Below, piece by piece: positions 1-6,560 of a stretch of 11,171 bases of DNA. The stretch is taken from positions 1 through 11,171 of the forward strand of contig JBEBGV010000106.1 of NCBI GenBank assembly GCA_040081265.1. The letters are read 5' to 3'. The DNA is from JBEBGV01 sp040081265. Lineage in GTDB: Bacteria; Acidobacteriota; Vicinamibacteria; Vicinamibacterales; UBA2999. Each line of letters begins with the position of its first letter. Position 1 is the first letter of the stretch. Both the position numbers and the translations under genes were made by a program. The notes under the pieces were generated by a model. The model searched no databases and had not been told where the DNA came from. It saw nothing but the letters and a program-made list of their open reading frames with translations.

Positions 1-96
1 TCATTGCTGTCCGTCCCAACCGCGACCTCCACGATCGCGAGCTTAGGGGACATTTCTAACGAGTCGCCGAGGGGACACTATCAGCGAGTCACAACA
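1..96. mobile_element. Probable terminal fragment of an insertion sequence (IS21- or IS481-like end)
   Basis: This stretch holds two same-direction copies of a 21-nt motif starting AGGGGACA and ending CGAGTC, 25 nt apart, and finishes with ACAACA at 91-96. Read from the outside inwards the end would be TGTTGTGACTCGCTGATAG. IS21-family elements are known for 5'-TG...CA-3' ends and several subterminal repeats that bind transposase, and IS481-family ends also start with TGT, so this fits the outer edge of such an element whose body lies left of the window. Frame 3 is open from the left edge to a TAA at 57-59, inside the first repeat, so it could be the last residues of a transposase. No transposase domain is visible, so the family is a guess. 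Confidence 0.4.
45..90. repeat. Pair of 21-nt direct repeats, 25-nt period
   Basis: Positions 45-65 and 70-90 align without gaps at 16 of 21 positions. The shared parts are AGGGGACA at the start and CGAGTC at the end; the middle differs. The separator is GCCG (66-69). The spacing and the conserved outer blocks look like repeated protein-binding sites, as found in transposon ends. Confidence 0.55.
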
Positions 97-123
97 CCAT
101 CCGTGGTACGATTCCCGGCCTTC

Positions 124-429
124 GTGCACTATCTGCTGATTTACGACGCGGTGCCCGACTACGTGGAGCGTCGCGCACCCTTGCGCGCCGCGCACCTGGC
201 TCACGCACGGGCTGCGGTTGCTCGTGGGGAGCTCGTGCTCGGCGGCGCGCTGGCCAACCCGGCCGACGGCGCCGTCCTGCTCTTCACCGGCGAGTCGCCT
301 GCGGCCGCCGAAGCGTTTGCCGCTGCCGATCCCTATGTACTCAACGGGCTCGTCACGAGGTGGCGTGTGCGCGAGTGGACGACTGTGATTGGAACAGGTG
401 CGGCGGTCGCGCTGCCGCCGGGGCTGTGA
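124..429 (+). CDS. YciI-like protein (YCII-related domain)
   Basis: This encodes a small cytoplasmic protein of 101 residues. The first residues read VHYLLIYDAVPDYVERR, the start expected for the YciI family, followed by H-x-x-x-A, ELVLGGALANPADGAVLLF and a C-terminal NGLVTRWRVREW segment typical of the group. YciI proteins are dimeric ferredoxin-like alpha/beta folds with a putative His/Asp active site; most have no proven function, so none is assigned. The reading frame stays open back to position 4, but the residues before 124 are low in family similarity and overlap the putative insertion-sequence end, so the GTG at 124 is chosen. A GTG at 103 is the alternative; neither has a clear Shine-Dalgarno. 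The gene is followed 25 nt later by the NIPSNAP gene, probably co-transcribed. Confidence 0.75.
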   Translation: MHYLLIYDAVPDYVERRAPLRAAHLAHARAAVARGELVLGGALANPADGAVLLFTGESPAAAEAFAAADPYVLNGLVTRWRVREWTTVIGTGAAVALPPGL

Positions 430-454
430 TTTTGGTTTGCCTGAGGACACAACG

Positions 455-886
455 ATGAGACGACTGTCAGGGCTGGGCTTTCTGCTGTTGGCGTGTGCGG
501 TCGGATTCTTCGCTCGCGGTGCGATGACACCGACCCCGCTCTTCGCGCAGGGTAATCGCGTCTTCGAAATTCGCACCTATACGGCCCCCGACGGCAAGCT
601 CGGTGACCTGCACGCCCGCTTCCGCAACAACACGCTGCGCATTTTTGCCAAGCACGGCATGACCAACGTCGTGTACTTCGCCCCGCAGGACGCGCCGCTG
701 TCGCAGAACACGCTCATCTATGTCCTCTCTCACGCCAGCCGTGAGGCGGCGAAGAAGAGCTGGGCAGATTTCCAGGCCGACCCCGAGTGGCAGAAGGTGG
801 CCGCCGACTCGCAGGTCAACGGCCGGATTGTCAGCAAGGTCGAGTCGGTCTTCGCGGATGCGACCGACTACTCGCCGTTGAAGTAG
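455..886 (+). CDS. NIPSNAP family protein with N-terminal signal/anchor
   Basis: This encodes a 143-residue protein. Residues 1-32 form an export signal: two Arg after Met, a hydrophobic stretch at about 7-20, and a likely cleavage site around LFAQ-GN. The mature part opens with RVFEIRTYTAPDGKLGDLH, then RFRNNTLRIFAKHGM and a YVLSHASREAAKKSWADFQ segment, which is the NIPSNAP pattern (F-E-x-R-x-Y near the start, H-G-M mid-protein). NIPSNAP domains are dimeric alpha/beta barrels, and bacterial members have no settled biochemical role. The ATG at 455 is chosen because GAGGA lies at 443-447, 7 nt upstream; the frame is open further upstream but that part overlaps the YciI gene. A Cys at residue 14 sits in an LLAC context, so lipoprotein processing is possible, though early for a lipobox. 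Confidence 0.82.
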   Translation: MRRLSGLGFLLLACAVGFFARGAMTPTPLFAQGNRVFEIRTYTAPDGKLGDLHARFRNNTLRIFAKHGMTNVVYFAPQDAPLSQNTLIYVLSHASREAAKKSWADFQADPEWQKVAADSQVNGRIVSKVESVFADATDYSPLK

Positions 887-915
887 GCGTACCCGCTACT
901 GCCTGCTGTCTACCT
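882..915. repeat. Palindromic copy of the AGTAGGC-type intergenic repeat
   Basis: AGTAGGC at 882-888 overlaps the stop codon of the NIPSNAP gene. On the opposite strand, 896-915 reads AGGTAGACAGCAGGCAGTAG, which is the same kind of sequence as the tandem array at 5415-5451. The two halves can pair imperfectly (AGTAG with CTACT). The repeat ends 4 nt before the start codon of the next gene, which has no visible Shine-Dalgarno. Confidence 0.5.
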
Positions 916-919
916 AAAT

Positions 920-1222
920 ATGGTTAAGCACATCGTGTTCTGGAAACTGAAGGACGAGCTGACCGCCGCAGAGCGGGCGCAGGCATTCGCGCGCATCAAG
1001 GCGGGCTTTGAAGCCCTGCCGGGAAAGATTCCCGGCCTGCGCACGATTGAAATCGGCATGGACTACAGCCGAAGCACGGACGCGTCTGATCTGGTCCTCT
1101 ATTCCGAGTTCGACTCGCGAGCGTCGGTGGCCGGCTACGAGGCGCATCCCGAACACGCCGCGCTCGTGCCCATGGTTCGGGACGTCCGCACCGAGAAGCG
1201 CGTCGTCGATTACGAGTTGTAA
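920..1222 (+). CDS. Dabb family protein (stress-responsive alpha/beta-barrel domain)
   Basis: This encodes a complete 100-residue single-domain cytoplasmic protein. It begins MVKHIVFWKLKDELTAAER, the characteristic first strand of the Dabb domain (H-x-V-x-W-x-L/F-K). The segment FEALPGKIPGLRTIEIGMD is the central G-L-x-x-x-E-x-G motif, and DLVLYSEFDSRASVAGYEAH with HPEH is the usual second half. The domain forms homodimeric barrels; relatives include plant stress-induced proteins and polyketide-cyclase-like proteins, but most bacterial members are uncharacterised, so no reaction is assigned. The length matches the family. It follows the NIPSNAP gene by 33 nt, and those 33 nt are mostly repeat sequence. 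No ribosome-binding site is evident, so translation may depend on the upstream gene or be weak. Confidence 0.85.
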   Translation: MVKHIVFWKLKDELTAAERAQAFARIKAGFEALPGKIPGLRTIEIGMDYSRSTDASDLVLYSEFDSRASVAGYEAHPEHAALVPMVRDVRTEKRVVDYEL

Positions 1223-1284
1223 AGACCATTTAGTAAGCGCCGCACCACTTCCTGACGTAAAGTGAGGAACTAGAGGCTGCGCGC

Positions 1285-2139
1285 ATGTTGCTCCGGCGTC
1301 GACGCTCCGCGCTCGTGCTGATTTTGGCCACGCTCATCGCGGCGTCGAGTGCGTACGTCTCCGCGCAGTTTCCCCAGGGTCTCGGCGGTCTGCGCGGCGA
1401 GCAGGGCGATCCGCCAGAGTTCCCACCCAAAGACTTCCCCGACAGCGACTTTGTAACCTGTCGGATGCTCTACACGAGCGTCCGGCGGGAAGCCAACGGT
1501 GCCGGCTGGCGGACTGACTACCCGTGGGGTGAACGACACCTGATGATCAGGTTGTCGGAACTGACCAAGACCCGCGTGAGCTTCCTGTCGAAGGAAGTTC
1601 CCCATGCGTGGCTGGTCCGTCTGACGGACCAAACGCTCTTCCAGTGTCCCTTCCTCGTCGCCTCGGACGTTGGCACCGTTGGGCTGTCGCCGATCGAGGC
1701 GGAGCGACTCCGCGAGTACCTCCTGAAGGGTGGATTCCTCTGGGTTGACGACTTCTGGGGTGACGCGGCCTGGGAACAGTGGTCGCGGGAGATTGGCCGC
1801 GCCCTGCCGGCGTCGGAATTTGCCATCGAGGACGTTTCGCTGGAGGATCCCATCTTTCATTCCATGATGGAGGTCGAGAAGGTCCCGCAGATTACCAGCA
1901 TCCGCTTCTGGCGAGCCAGCGGCGGGCGCTCGACGTCTGAACGGGGAGACCAGTCAGCCGTGGCGCACTTCAGGGGGATTCGAGACCAGCACGGTCGCCT
2001 GATGGTCGTCATGACCCACAACACGGATGTGGCGGATTCCTGGGAGCGCGAGGGCGAGGATCCCGAGTTCTTCTATCAGTTTTCACCAGACGGCTATGCG
2101 CTCGGGATCAATGTGGCGTTGTACGCCTTGACCCACTGA
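1285..2139 (+). CDS. DUF4159 domain-containing exported protein
   Basis: This encodes a 284-residue protein with a signal peptide: five Arg in the first eight residues, then a hydrophobic core ending near YVSAQ at about residue 28. The remainder matches DUF4159. It has the F-V-T-C-R-M-L-Y-T-S block, then GWRTDYPWGERHLMIRLSE, LREYLLKGGFLWVDDFWGD around residues 141-160, and a C-terminal FSPDGYALGINVALYALTH. DUF4159 has a class I glutamine-amidotransferase-like fold, but no catalytic Cys-His-Glu set is recognisable here. Genes of this family are often found beside MoxR, DUF58 and BatA genes, as in this window, which suggests a periplasmic partner of that system. AGAGG at 1272-1276 lies 8 nt before the ATG and supports the start. 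Its biochemical role is unknown. Confidence 0.85.
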   Translation: MLLRRRRSALVLILATLIAASSAYVSAQFPQGLGGLRGEQGDPPEFPPKDFPDSDFVTCRMLYTSVRREANGAGWRTDYPWGERHLMIRLSELTKTRVSFLSKEVPHAWLVRLTDQTLFQCPFLVASDVGTVGLSPIEAERLREYLLKGGFLWVDDFWGDAAWEQWSREIGRALPASEFAIEDVSLEDPIFHSMMEVEKVPQITSIRFWRASGGRSTSERGDQSAVAHFRGIRDQHGRLMVVMTHNTDVADSWEREGEDPEFFYQFSPDGYALGINVALYALTH

Positions 2140-2155
2140 GCCGTCTGAAACGAGT

Positions 2156-2161
2156 TACAAT
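2156..2161 (+). promoter_or_regulatory. Candidate -10 element (TACAAT) upstream of the 762-aa gene
   Basis: TACAAT differs from the sigma-70 -10 consensus at one base. It would start transcription near 2168, giving a leader of about 20 nt before the ATG at 2189. A TTGACC lies at 2128-2133 inside the end of the upstream gene, but the 22-nt gap is too long for a normal -35. The short leader has no Shine-Dalgarno, so this is only a candidate. Confidence 0.35.
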
Positions 2162-2188
2162 CGGCCCCCTTCGACCCCAGACGCGTCC

Positions 2189-4477
2189 ATGTTCGAAGCC
2201 CTGTTCCAAGCGCTGTTCTCTTACCGTCCCGTTGTATTCCAGCAGGGCGAACTGCGCTTCAATCTGACGACCGGCACCCTCGTCGCCGCCGCTCTGGCGG
2301 TCGGCCTGATGGTGGCTGCCGTGATCACCTACCAGACGGTGCGAGGCAAGGGGACGCTGCGCGATCGTCTGGTCCTGACCGCACTCCGCATGGCGGTCTT
2401 TGCCGTGGGGATCTTCTGCCTGCTGCGTCCGACGCTGGTCGTCCGGGCGTCGGTGCCGCAGCAGAACGTGGTCGCGGTGCTGCTCGACGACTCGCGGAGC
2501 ATGCAGATTCCCGACTGGCAGGGCAAGCCGCGGAGCGAGCTCATCAAGGAGCAGTTCGGCGCCGCAGACAGCCCGCTGGTCAAGGCGCTCTCGGATCGGT
2601 TCCTGGTCCGGACCTTCAAGTTTTCGGCGACCGCCGGTCGCGTGAACGCCATCACGGAACTCAACTACAACGGCTCACAGACCAGGTTGGGCACCGCGCT
2701 CAGCGGTACGCGCGAAGAGCTGTCGGGACTTCCCGTCGCCGGCGTCGTGCTGGTGACCGACGGAGCTGACACCAGCGAGGCTGCGCTGACCGATGCGCTC
2801 CTCGGCATGAAGGCGGAGAAGCTGCCGGTCTTTACCGTGGGCGTGGGCAGCACGCAGCTCCCCCGCGACGTGCAGGTGGACCGCGTCAACGTGCCCAGAT
2901 CGGTGCTCAAGGGCGCGGCGCTGCTCGTCGACGCGGTCGTCACGCAGTCGGGTTACGAGGGCAAGACCGTTCGGCTGGACGTTGAAGACGATGGCCGGAT
3001 CATCGGGTCGCAGGAGGTGCGCCTGCCCTCCGATGGCACGCCGGCGTCGGTGCGGGTGCGCGTGACGGCGGATGATCCAGGTCCGCGCGTCTTCAGGTTC
3101 AGGGTGTCGCCGCAGGACGGCGAAGTCGTGACGCAGAACAACGCCCGCGATGCGTTGGTCACGGTTCGGGACAATCGCGAAAAGATTCTGTACTACGAAG
3201 GCGAGCCCCGGTTCGAGATGAAGTTCCTGAACCGTGCGGTGGCCGACGACAAGAACCTGCAGGTCATCACCCTGCAGCGGACGGCCGACAACAAGTTCAT
3301 GCGGTTGAACGTCGATGGTCCCGACGAGCTCGCCGGAGGCTTTCCCAAGACGCGCGACGAGCTGTTCGCGTATCGGGGACTCATCCTCGGGAGCGTGGAA
3401 GCGGGTGCCTTCACCGGTGATCAACTGCAGATGATCGCCGACTTTGTGGACAAGCGTGGCGGCGGGCTGCTGATGCTCGGCGGCCCGCGCTCGTTTGGCG
3501 AGGGCGGCTACGGCGGAACGCCGGTCGCTGAAGCGCTGCCGCTGGCGATCAATCCGGGAACGCGTGCCAGCGAGACGCAGACCTTCGAGCGGGTGACGGT
3601 TGGTCCCACACGCGCGGGCCAGGCTCACTCGGCGACGCAGATTGCGGCTGGAGAAGATGCCTCGGTGGCGCGCTGGCGTCAGCTGCCGCAGGTCACCACC
3701 GTCAACCTCCCGCTTCAGGCCAAGCCCGGTGCCACCGTACTCCTGACCGGCACCGACGAAGGCGGTCGCACCGAGACCATACTTGCCGCGCAGCAGTACG
3801 GTCGCGGGAAGGCGCTGGCGTTTCTGGCCCAGGACTCCTGGCAGTGGCAGATGCACGCGAGCATCCCGCTCGAGGACATGACCCACGAAACGTTCTGGCG
3901 CCAGATGCTGCGCTGGCTGGTGGACGGCGTGCCCGCCACGGTCGAGGTGCGCACGTCCACCGAGCGCGTCGAGCCCGGCGAAGCCGTGACCATCGAGGCC
4001 AACATCGTCGATCCGGCGTTTGTCGAGGTCAATGACGCCGCGGTCATCGCCCACATCACGCGTCCGGGCGGTGCCACCCTCGAGGTCCCCATGCAGTGGG
4101 ACGGCAAGCAGGACGGCCTCTACCGCGGCACGTTCGTGACCAGTGACGCCGGCGCCTACGAGATCAGCGTCGACGCATCGAAGGCTGACAAGACGCTCGG
4201 CACCGGCGCGGCCCACGTCCGCGCGATGGCGAGCGATGCCGAGTACTTCGACCCGACGATGCACGAAGCGCCGTTGCGGAGGATTGCCGACGAGACCGGC
4301 GGCCGCTTCTATACGCCGGACACCATGGCCGGCATGGCTGAGGACATTCGCTATGCCGGACGTGGTGTGACCTCGGTGGAAGAGCGCGACCTCTGGAACA
4401 TGCCGATCGTGCTGATCATGCTGGTGGGATTGATGTGCGCCGAGTGGGGTTACCGGCGAGCGGTCGGGTTGTCATAG
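2189..4477 (+). CDS. Membrane protein with VWA and glutamine-amidotransferase-like domains
   Basis: This encodes a 762-residue inner-membrane protein. Two N-terminal helices (about 30-49 and 62-80) are followed by a VWA domain with a complete metal site: DDSRS (D100, S102, S104), T165, and D191 in LVTDGAD. A beta-sandwich-like stretch follows (about 220-325). Next is a class I GATase-like domain with RGGGLLMLGGPRSFGEGGY near 423-441, another beta-rich region, and a C-terminal helix from about 738. The only two cysteines, C77 and the one in GLMCAEWGY, lie in membrane helices, so the GATase-like fold cannot use a Cys nucleophile. Large proteins of this plan are usually annotated as VWA or glutamine amidotransferase proteins in Bat-type clusters; the ligand is unknown. 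The start lacks a Shine-Dalgarno, but the first residues and the -10-like site upstream make 2189 plausible. It lies 49 nt after the DUF4159 gene and 18 nt before the caspase-like gene. Confidence 0.8.
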   Translation: MFEALFQALFSYRPVVFQQGELRFNLTTGTLVAAALAVGLMVAAVITYQTVRGKGTLRDRLVLTALRMAVFAVGIFCLLRPTLVVRASVPQQNVVAVLLDDSRSMQIPDWQGKPRSELIKEQFGAADSPLVKALSDRFLVRTFKFSATAGRVNAITELNYNGSQTRLGTALSGTREELSGLPVAGVVLVTDGADTSEAALTDALLGMKAEKLPVFTVGVGSTQLPRDVQVDRVNVPRSVLKGAALLVDAVVTQSGYEGKTVRLDVEDDGRIIGSQEVRLPSDGTPASVRVRVTADDPGPRVFRFRVSPQDGEVVTQNNARDALVTVRDNREKILYYEGEPRFEMKFLNRAVADDKNLQVITLQRTADNKFMRLNVDGPDELAGGFPKTRDELFAYRGLILGSVEAGAFTGDQLQMIADFVDKRGGGLLMLGGPRSFGEGGYGGTPVAEALPLAINPGTRASETQTFERVTVGPTRAGQAHSATQIAAGEDASVARWRQLPQVTTVNLPLQAKPGATVLLTGTDEGGRTETILAAQQYGRGKALAFLAQDSWQWQMHASIPLEDMTHETFWRQMLRWLVDGVPATVEVRTSTERVEPGEAVTIEANIVDPAFVEVNDAAVIAHITRPGGATLEVPMQWDGKQDGLYRGTFVTSDAGAYEISVDASKADKTLGTGAAHVRAMASDAEYFDPTMHEAPLRRIADETGGRFYTPDTMAGMAEDIRYAGRGVTSVEERDLWNMPIVLIMLVGLMCAEWGYRRAVGLS

Positions 4478-4495
4478 CGGGGGAGTGACCTCTCA

Positions 4496-5416
4496 ATGCT
4501 GCGTGTATTCCTGCTCATCGTCGTTGGACTCGCCGGGGATCCGGAACACGGAACTGCCTTCGAAAAGTGGGGCGCCTCGATGGCGGCTGCCGCGGGTCGA
4601 CTGGGTGTCGAGCGCGAGCACGTCGTGCTGCTGGGGGAAACCGGCGAGGGGCAGACACGGCCCGGTGGCCGCGCCACCAAGGAAGAGGTGGTGAAGGCGT
4701 TCGACGCTTTCGCGAAGACGGCCACGCCTGAAGACATCGTGTTTGTGACGCTGCTCGGCCATGGCAGCTTCGACGGGACCGATGCGAAGTTCAACCTGCC
4801 GGGGCCGGACATCTCTGCCCGTGAGTTCAACGCGCTGATCAGAAAGCTGCCCACGCGACAGGTGGTGTTTGTGAACACCTCCAGCTCGAGTGGCCCGTTC
4901 ATCGAGGAGCTGTCCGGGCCGGGCCGTACCATTGTGACCGCCACGCGAAACGGCGCCGAGCGCTACGCGACACTCTTTGGCGGGTTCTTCGTGGATGGAC
5001 TGACGTCGGAGACCGCCGACGCAGACAAGAACAAGCGCATCAGCGTGCTCGAGGCCTTCCTCTACGCCAAGGGCGAGGTGACGCGCGCCTACGAGCGCGA
5101 GGGCCTGCTGGCGACCGAACACGCGCTGCTCGACGACAACGGCGACAAGCAGGGCAGTCCTGACCCGTTGCCGACTGCTGCCGACGGCAAGCTGGCATCG
5201 GCGCTCTCGGTGGGTTCGACCGAGGCGGCCGTGCCGCTGCCGGCCGACCCGAAGCTCCGGGCGCTGGTGCTCGAACAGCGCGATCTCGAGCGCCGCGTGG
5301 AAGCCCTGAGATTGCTCAAAGACAGCATGGAGCCGGCCCGATACTCTGCCGAGCTGGAGCGCCTCGTGACCGAGCTGGCGCTCAAGGCACGTGAGATCCG
5401 TCAGGGCGGTAGGTAG
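4496..5416 (+). CDS. Caspase/C13-like protein lacking the catalytic cysteine
   Basis: This encodes a 306-residue protein. A short hydrophobic start (MLRVFLLIVVGLAGD) may be a signal peptide. The body has a caspase-hemoglobinase look: DIVFVTLLGHGSFDG with the His-Gly pair at H89-G90, then RQVVFVNTSSSSGPFIEEL where C-x-S-G would be expected, then GRTIVTATRNGAERY, the usual strand after the nucleophile. The Cys position is occupied by S130, and the whole protein has no cysteine. A calcium-loop-like DADKNKRISVLEAF follows (about 181-194). The C-terminus (about 257-306) is rich in Leu, Glu and Arg and looks like a coiled coil. GGGGGAG at 4479-4485, 10 nt upstream, supports the start. Its position in the operon suggests a periplasmic or membrane-side partner of the VWA proteins. 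Either it is a pseudo-enzyme or Ser is the nucleophile. Confidence 0.7.
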   Translation: MLRVFLLIVVGLAGDPEHGTAFEKWGASMAAAAGRLGVEREHVVLLGETGEGQTRPGGRATKEEVVKAFDAFAKTATPEDIVFVTLLGHGSFDGTDAKFNLPGPDISAREFNALIRKLPTRQVVFVNTSSSSGPFIEELSGPGRTIVTATRNGAERYATLFGGFFVDGLTSETADADKNKRISVLEAFLYAKGEVTRAYEREGLLATEHALLDDNGDKQGSPDPLPTAADGKLASALSVGSTEAAVPLPADPKLRALVLEQRDLERRVEALRLLKDSMEPARYSAELERLVTELALKAREIRQGGR

Positions 5417-5451
5417 TAGACAGTAGGCAGTAAGCAGTAGGCAGTGAGCAG
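5415..5451. repeat. Tandem 7-nt repeat, about five units (consensus AGTAGGC)
   Basis: Five head-to-tail units occupy 5415-5449: AGTAGAC, AGTAGGC, AGTAAGC, AGTAGGC and AGTGAGC, followed by AG. The first unit overlaps the TAG stop of the caspase-like gene. The sequence is less GC-rich than its surroundings and is stop-rich in one frame (TAG, TAG, TAA, TAG and TGA are embedded). A related inverted copy lies at 882-915. Confidence 0.8.
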
Positions 5452-5471
5452 GGCGGACCTTCAGGTCCGCC
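5452..5471. other. Perfect 9-bp inverted repeat (hairpin) before moxR
   Basis: GGCGGACCT at 5452-5460 and AGGTCCGCC at 5463-5471 are exact reverse complements separated by 2 nt; in RNA this is an 8-bp GC-rich stem with a TTCA loop. No T-run follows, so it is not a classic intrinsic terminator. It directly abuts the tandem repeat and ends 38 nt before the moxR start, so it may be part of one repeat element or may limit read-through between two operons. Confidence 0.6.
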
Positions 5472-5509
5472 GCCGATTCGAGACCACCTCATACACGAGC
5501 GCGTGAAAC

Positions 5510-6547
5510 ATGAATTCAACTGTGACTGACGCTGTAGACCTGAACGCCCCTGACGACATCGCGCTTGCCGACCGCATGAATGCGGGACGCCAGCAGGTAC
5601 TGAAGGAACTGCACAAGGTCATCATCGGTCAGGAGGAAATCCTGAATCAGGTGCTGCTGACGCTGTTTGTCGGTGGCAACAGCCTGATTGTGGGCGCGCC
5701 GGGCCTGGCCAAGACGCTCCTCATCTACACGATGGCACGCGTCCTGGACCTGAAGTTCTCGCGCATTCAGTTCACGCCGGACCTGATGCCGTCCGACATC
5801 ACCGGCACCGACCTCGTGCAGGAAGATCCGGCCACCGGTCGGCGCCAGATGGTCTTTGTGCCTGGTCCGATCTTCGCGAACATCGTGCTGGCGGATGAAA
5901 TCAACCGCACGCCACCCAAGACCCAGTCGGCGCTCCTCGAGGCGATGCAGGAACACCGCGTCACCATTCAGGGACGGACCTACCCGCTGGCGGAGCCGTT
6001 CTACGTCTTCGCGACGCAGAACCCGATCGAACTCGAGGGCACGTATCCGTTGCCTGAAGCGCAGCTCGACCGATTCATGTTTCACATGGTCATCGACCAC
6101 CCGCCCTACGACGAGGAGTACGCGGTGGTGCGCCAGACCACGGCGATCATGGCGCCGGAGCTCGAGCGGCCGGTCAGCGGTGAGGATCTGGTGGCGTTCC
6201 AGCGTCTCGTGCGCAAGGTGCCGGTGGCTGAGCCGGTCATGCGCCACGCCCTCGACATCGTCCGGGCCAGCCGCCCGAAGTCGGAGACGAGTCCGGACAA
6301 CATCAAGAAGTGGGTGTCGTTCGGCGCCAGCGTCCGTGCGGCGCAGTATCTGGTGCTCGGCGGCAAGGCGCGCGCGCTCACGAGCGGGCGCTACCACGTG
6401 AGTTTCGAGGACATTCGCGCCCTGGCTCATCCGGTGCTGCGGCACAGAATCATCACCAACTTCCACGCGCAGTCAGAAGGCATCACGACCGACGTGCTGG
6501 TGGATCGGCTGCTCGACGCGGTGCCGCTGCCGCGCTCGGGCATGTGA
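5510..6547 (+). CDS. MoxR family AAA+ ATPase
   Basis: This encodes a complete 345-residue cytoplasmic ATPase. The family start VIIGQEEILNQVLLTLFVGG is followed by Walker A GAPGLAKT (residues 62-69), TPDLMPSDITG, Walker B IVLADEINR (125-133) with D129 and E130, and sensor 1 ATQNP (168-172, N171). LPEAQLDRFMF follows, and the C-terminal lid contains GASVRAAQYLVLGGKARAL. MoxR ATPases act as chaperone-like remodelers, often of VWA proteins encoded next door; here a DUF58 and a BatA-type protein follow immediately. The substrate is not known. All nucleotide-binding residues are present, so it should be active. The ATG at 5510 has only a weak upstream GAG, but the N-terminal extension before the conserved core is normal for the family. 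Confidence 0.95.
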   Translation: MNSTVTDAVDLNAPDDIALADRMNAGRQQVLKELHKVIIGQEEILNQVLLTLFVGGNSLIVGAPGLAKTLLIYTMARVLDLKFSRIQFTPDLMPSDITGTDLVQEDPATGRRQMVFVPGPIFANIVLADEINRTPPKTQSALLEAMQEHRVTIQGRTYPLAEPFYVFATQNPIELEGTYPLPEAQLDRFMFHMVIDHPPYDEEYAVVRQTTAIMAPELERPVSGEDLVAFQRLVRKVPVAEPVMRHALDIVRASRPKSETSPDNIKKWVSFGASVRAAQYLVLGGKARALTSGRYHVSFEDIRALAHPVLRHRIITNFHAQSEGITTDVLVDRLLDAVPLPRSGM

Positions 6548-6560
6548 GGAATTCCAGAAC

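Noticed and set aside
4..123. N-terminal extension of the YciI-like gene from a TTG at position 4
   Set aside because: These residues do not match the family and overlap the putative insertion-sequence end; the conserved fold begins at the GTG at 124.
2675..4264. 529-aa open frame on the minus strand
   Set aside because: It is antisense to the VWA/GATase-like gene, with Arg/His-rich composition and no motif. The + strand frame has clear MIDAS residues and membrane helices.
2189..4477. Active glutamine amidotransferase
   Set aside because: The fold is suggested by glycine-rich motifs, but the only cysteines are in membrane helices and no Cys-His-Glu triad is seen.
5415..5451. CRISPR array
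   Set aside because: The units are 7 nt, contiguous and without spacers.
5452..5471. Intrinsic transcription terminator
   Set aside because: The hairpin is strong, but the following bases are GC-rich with no T-run, so it is reported only as an inverted repeat.
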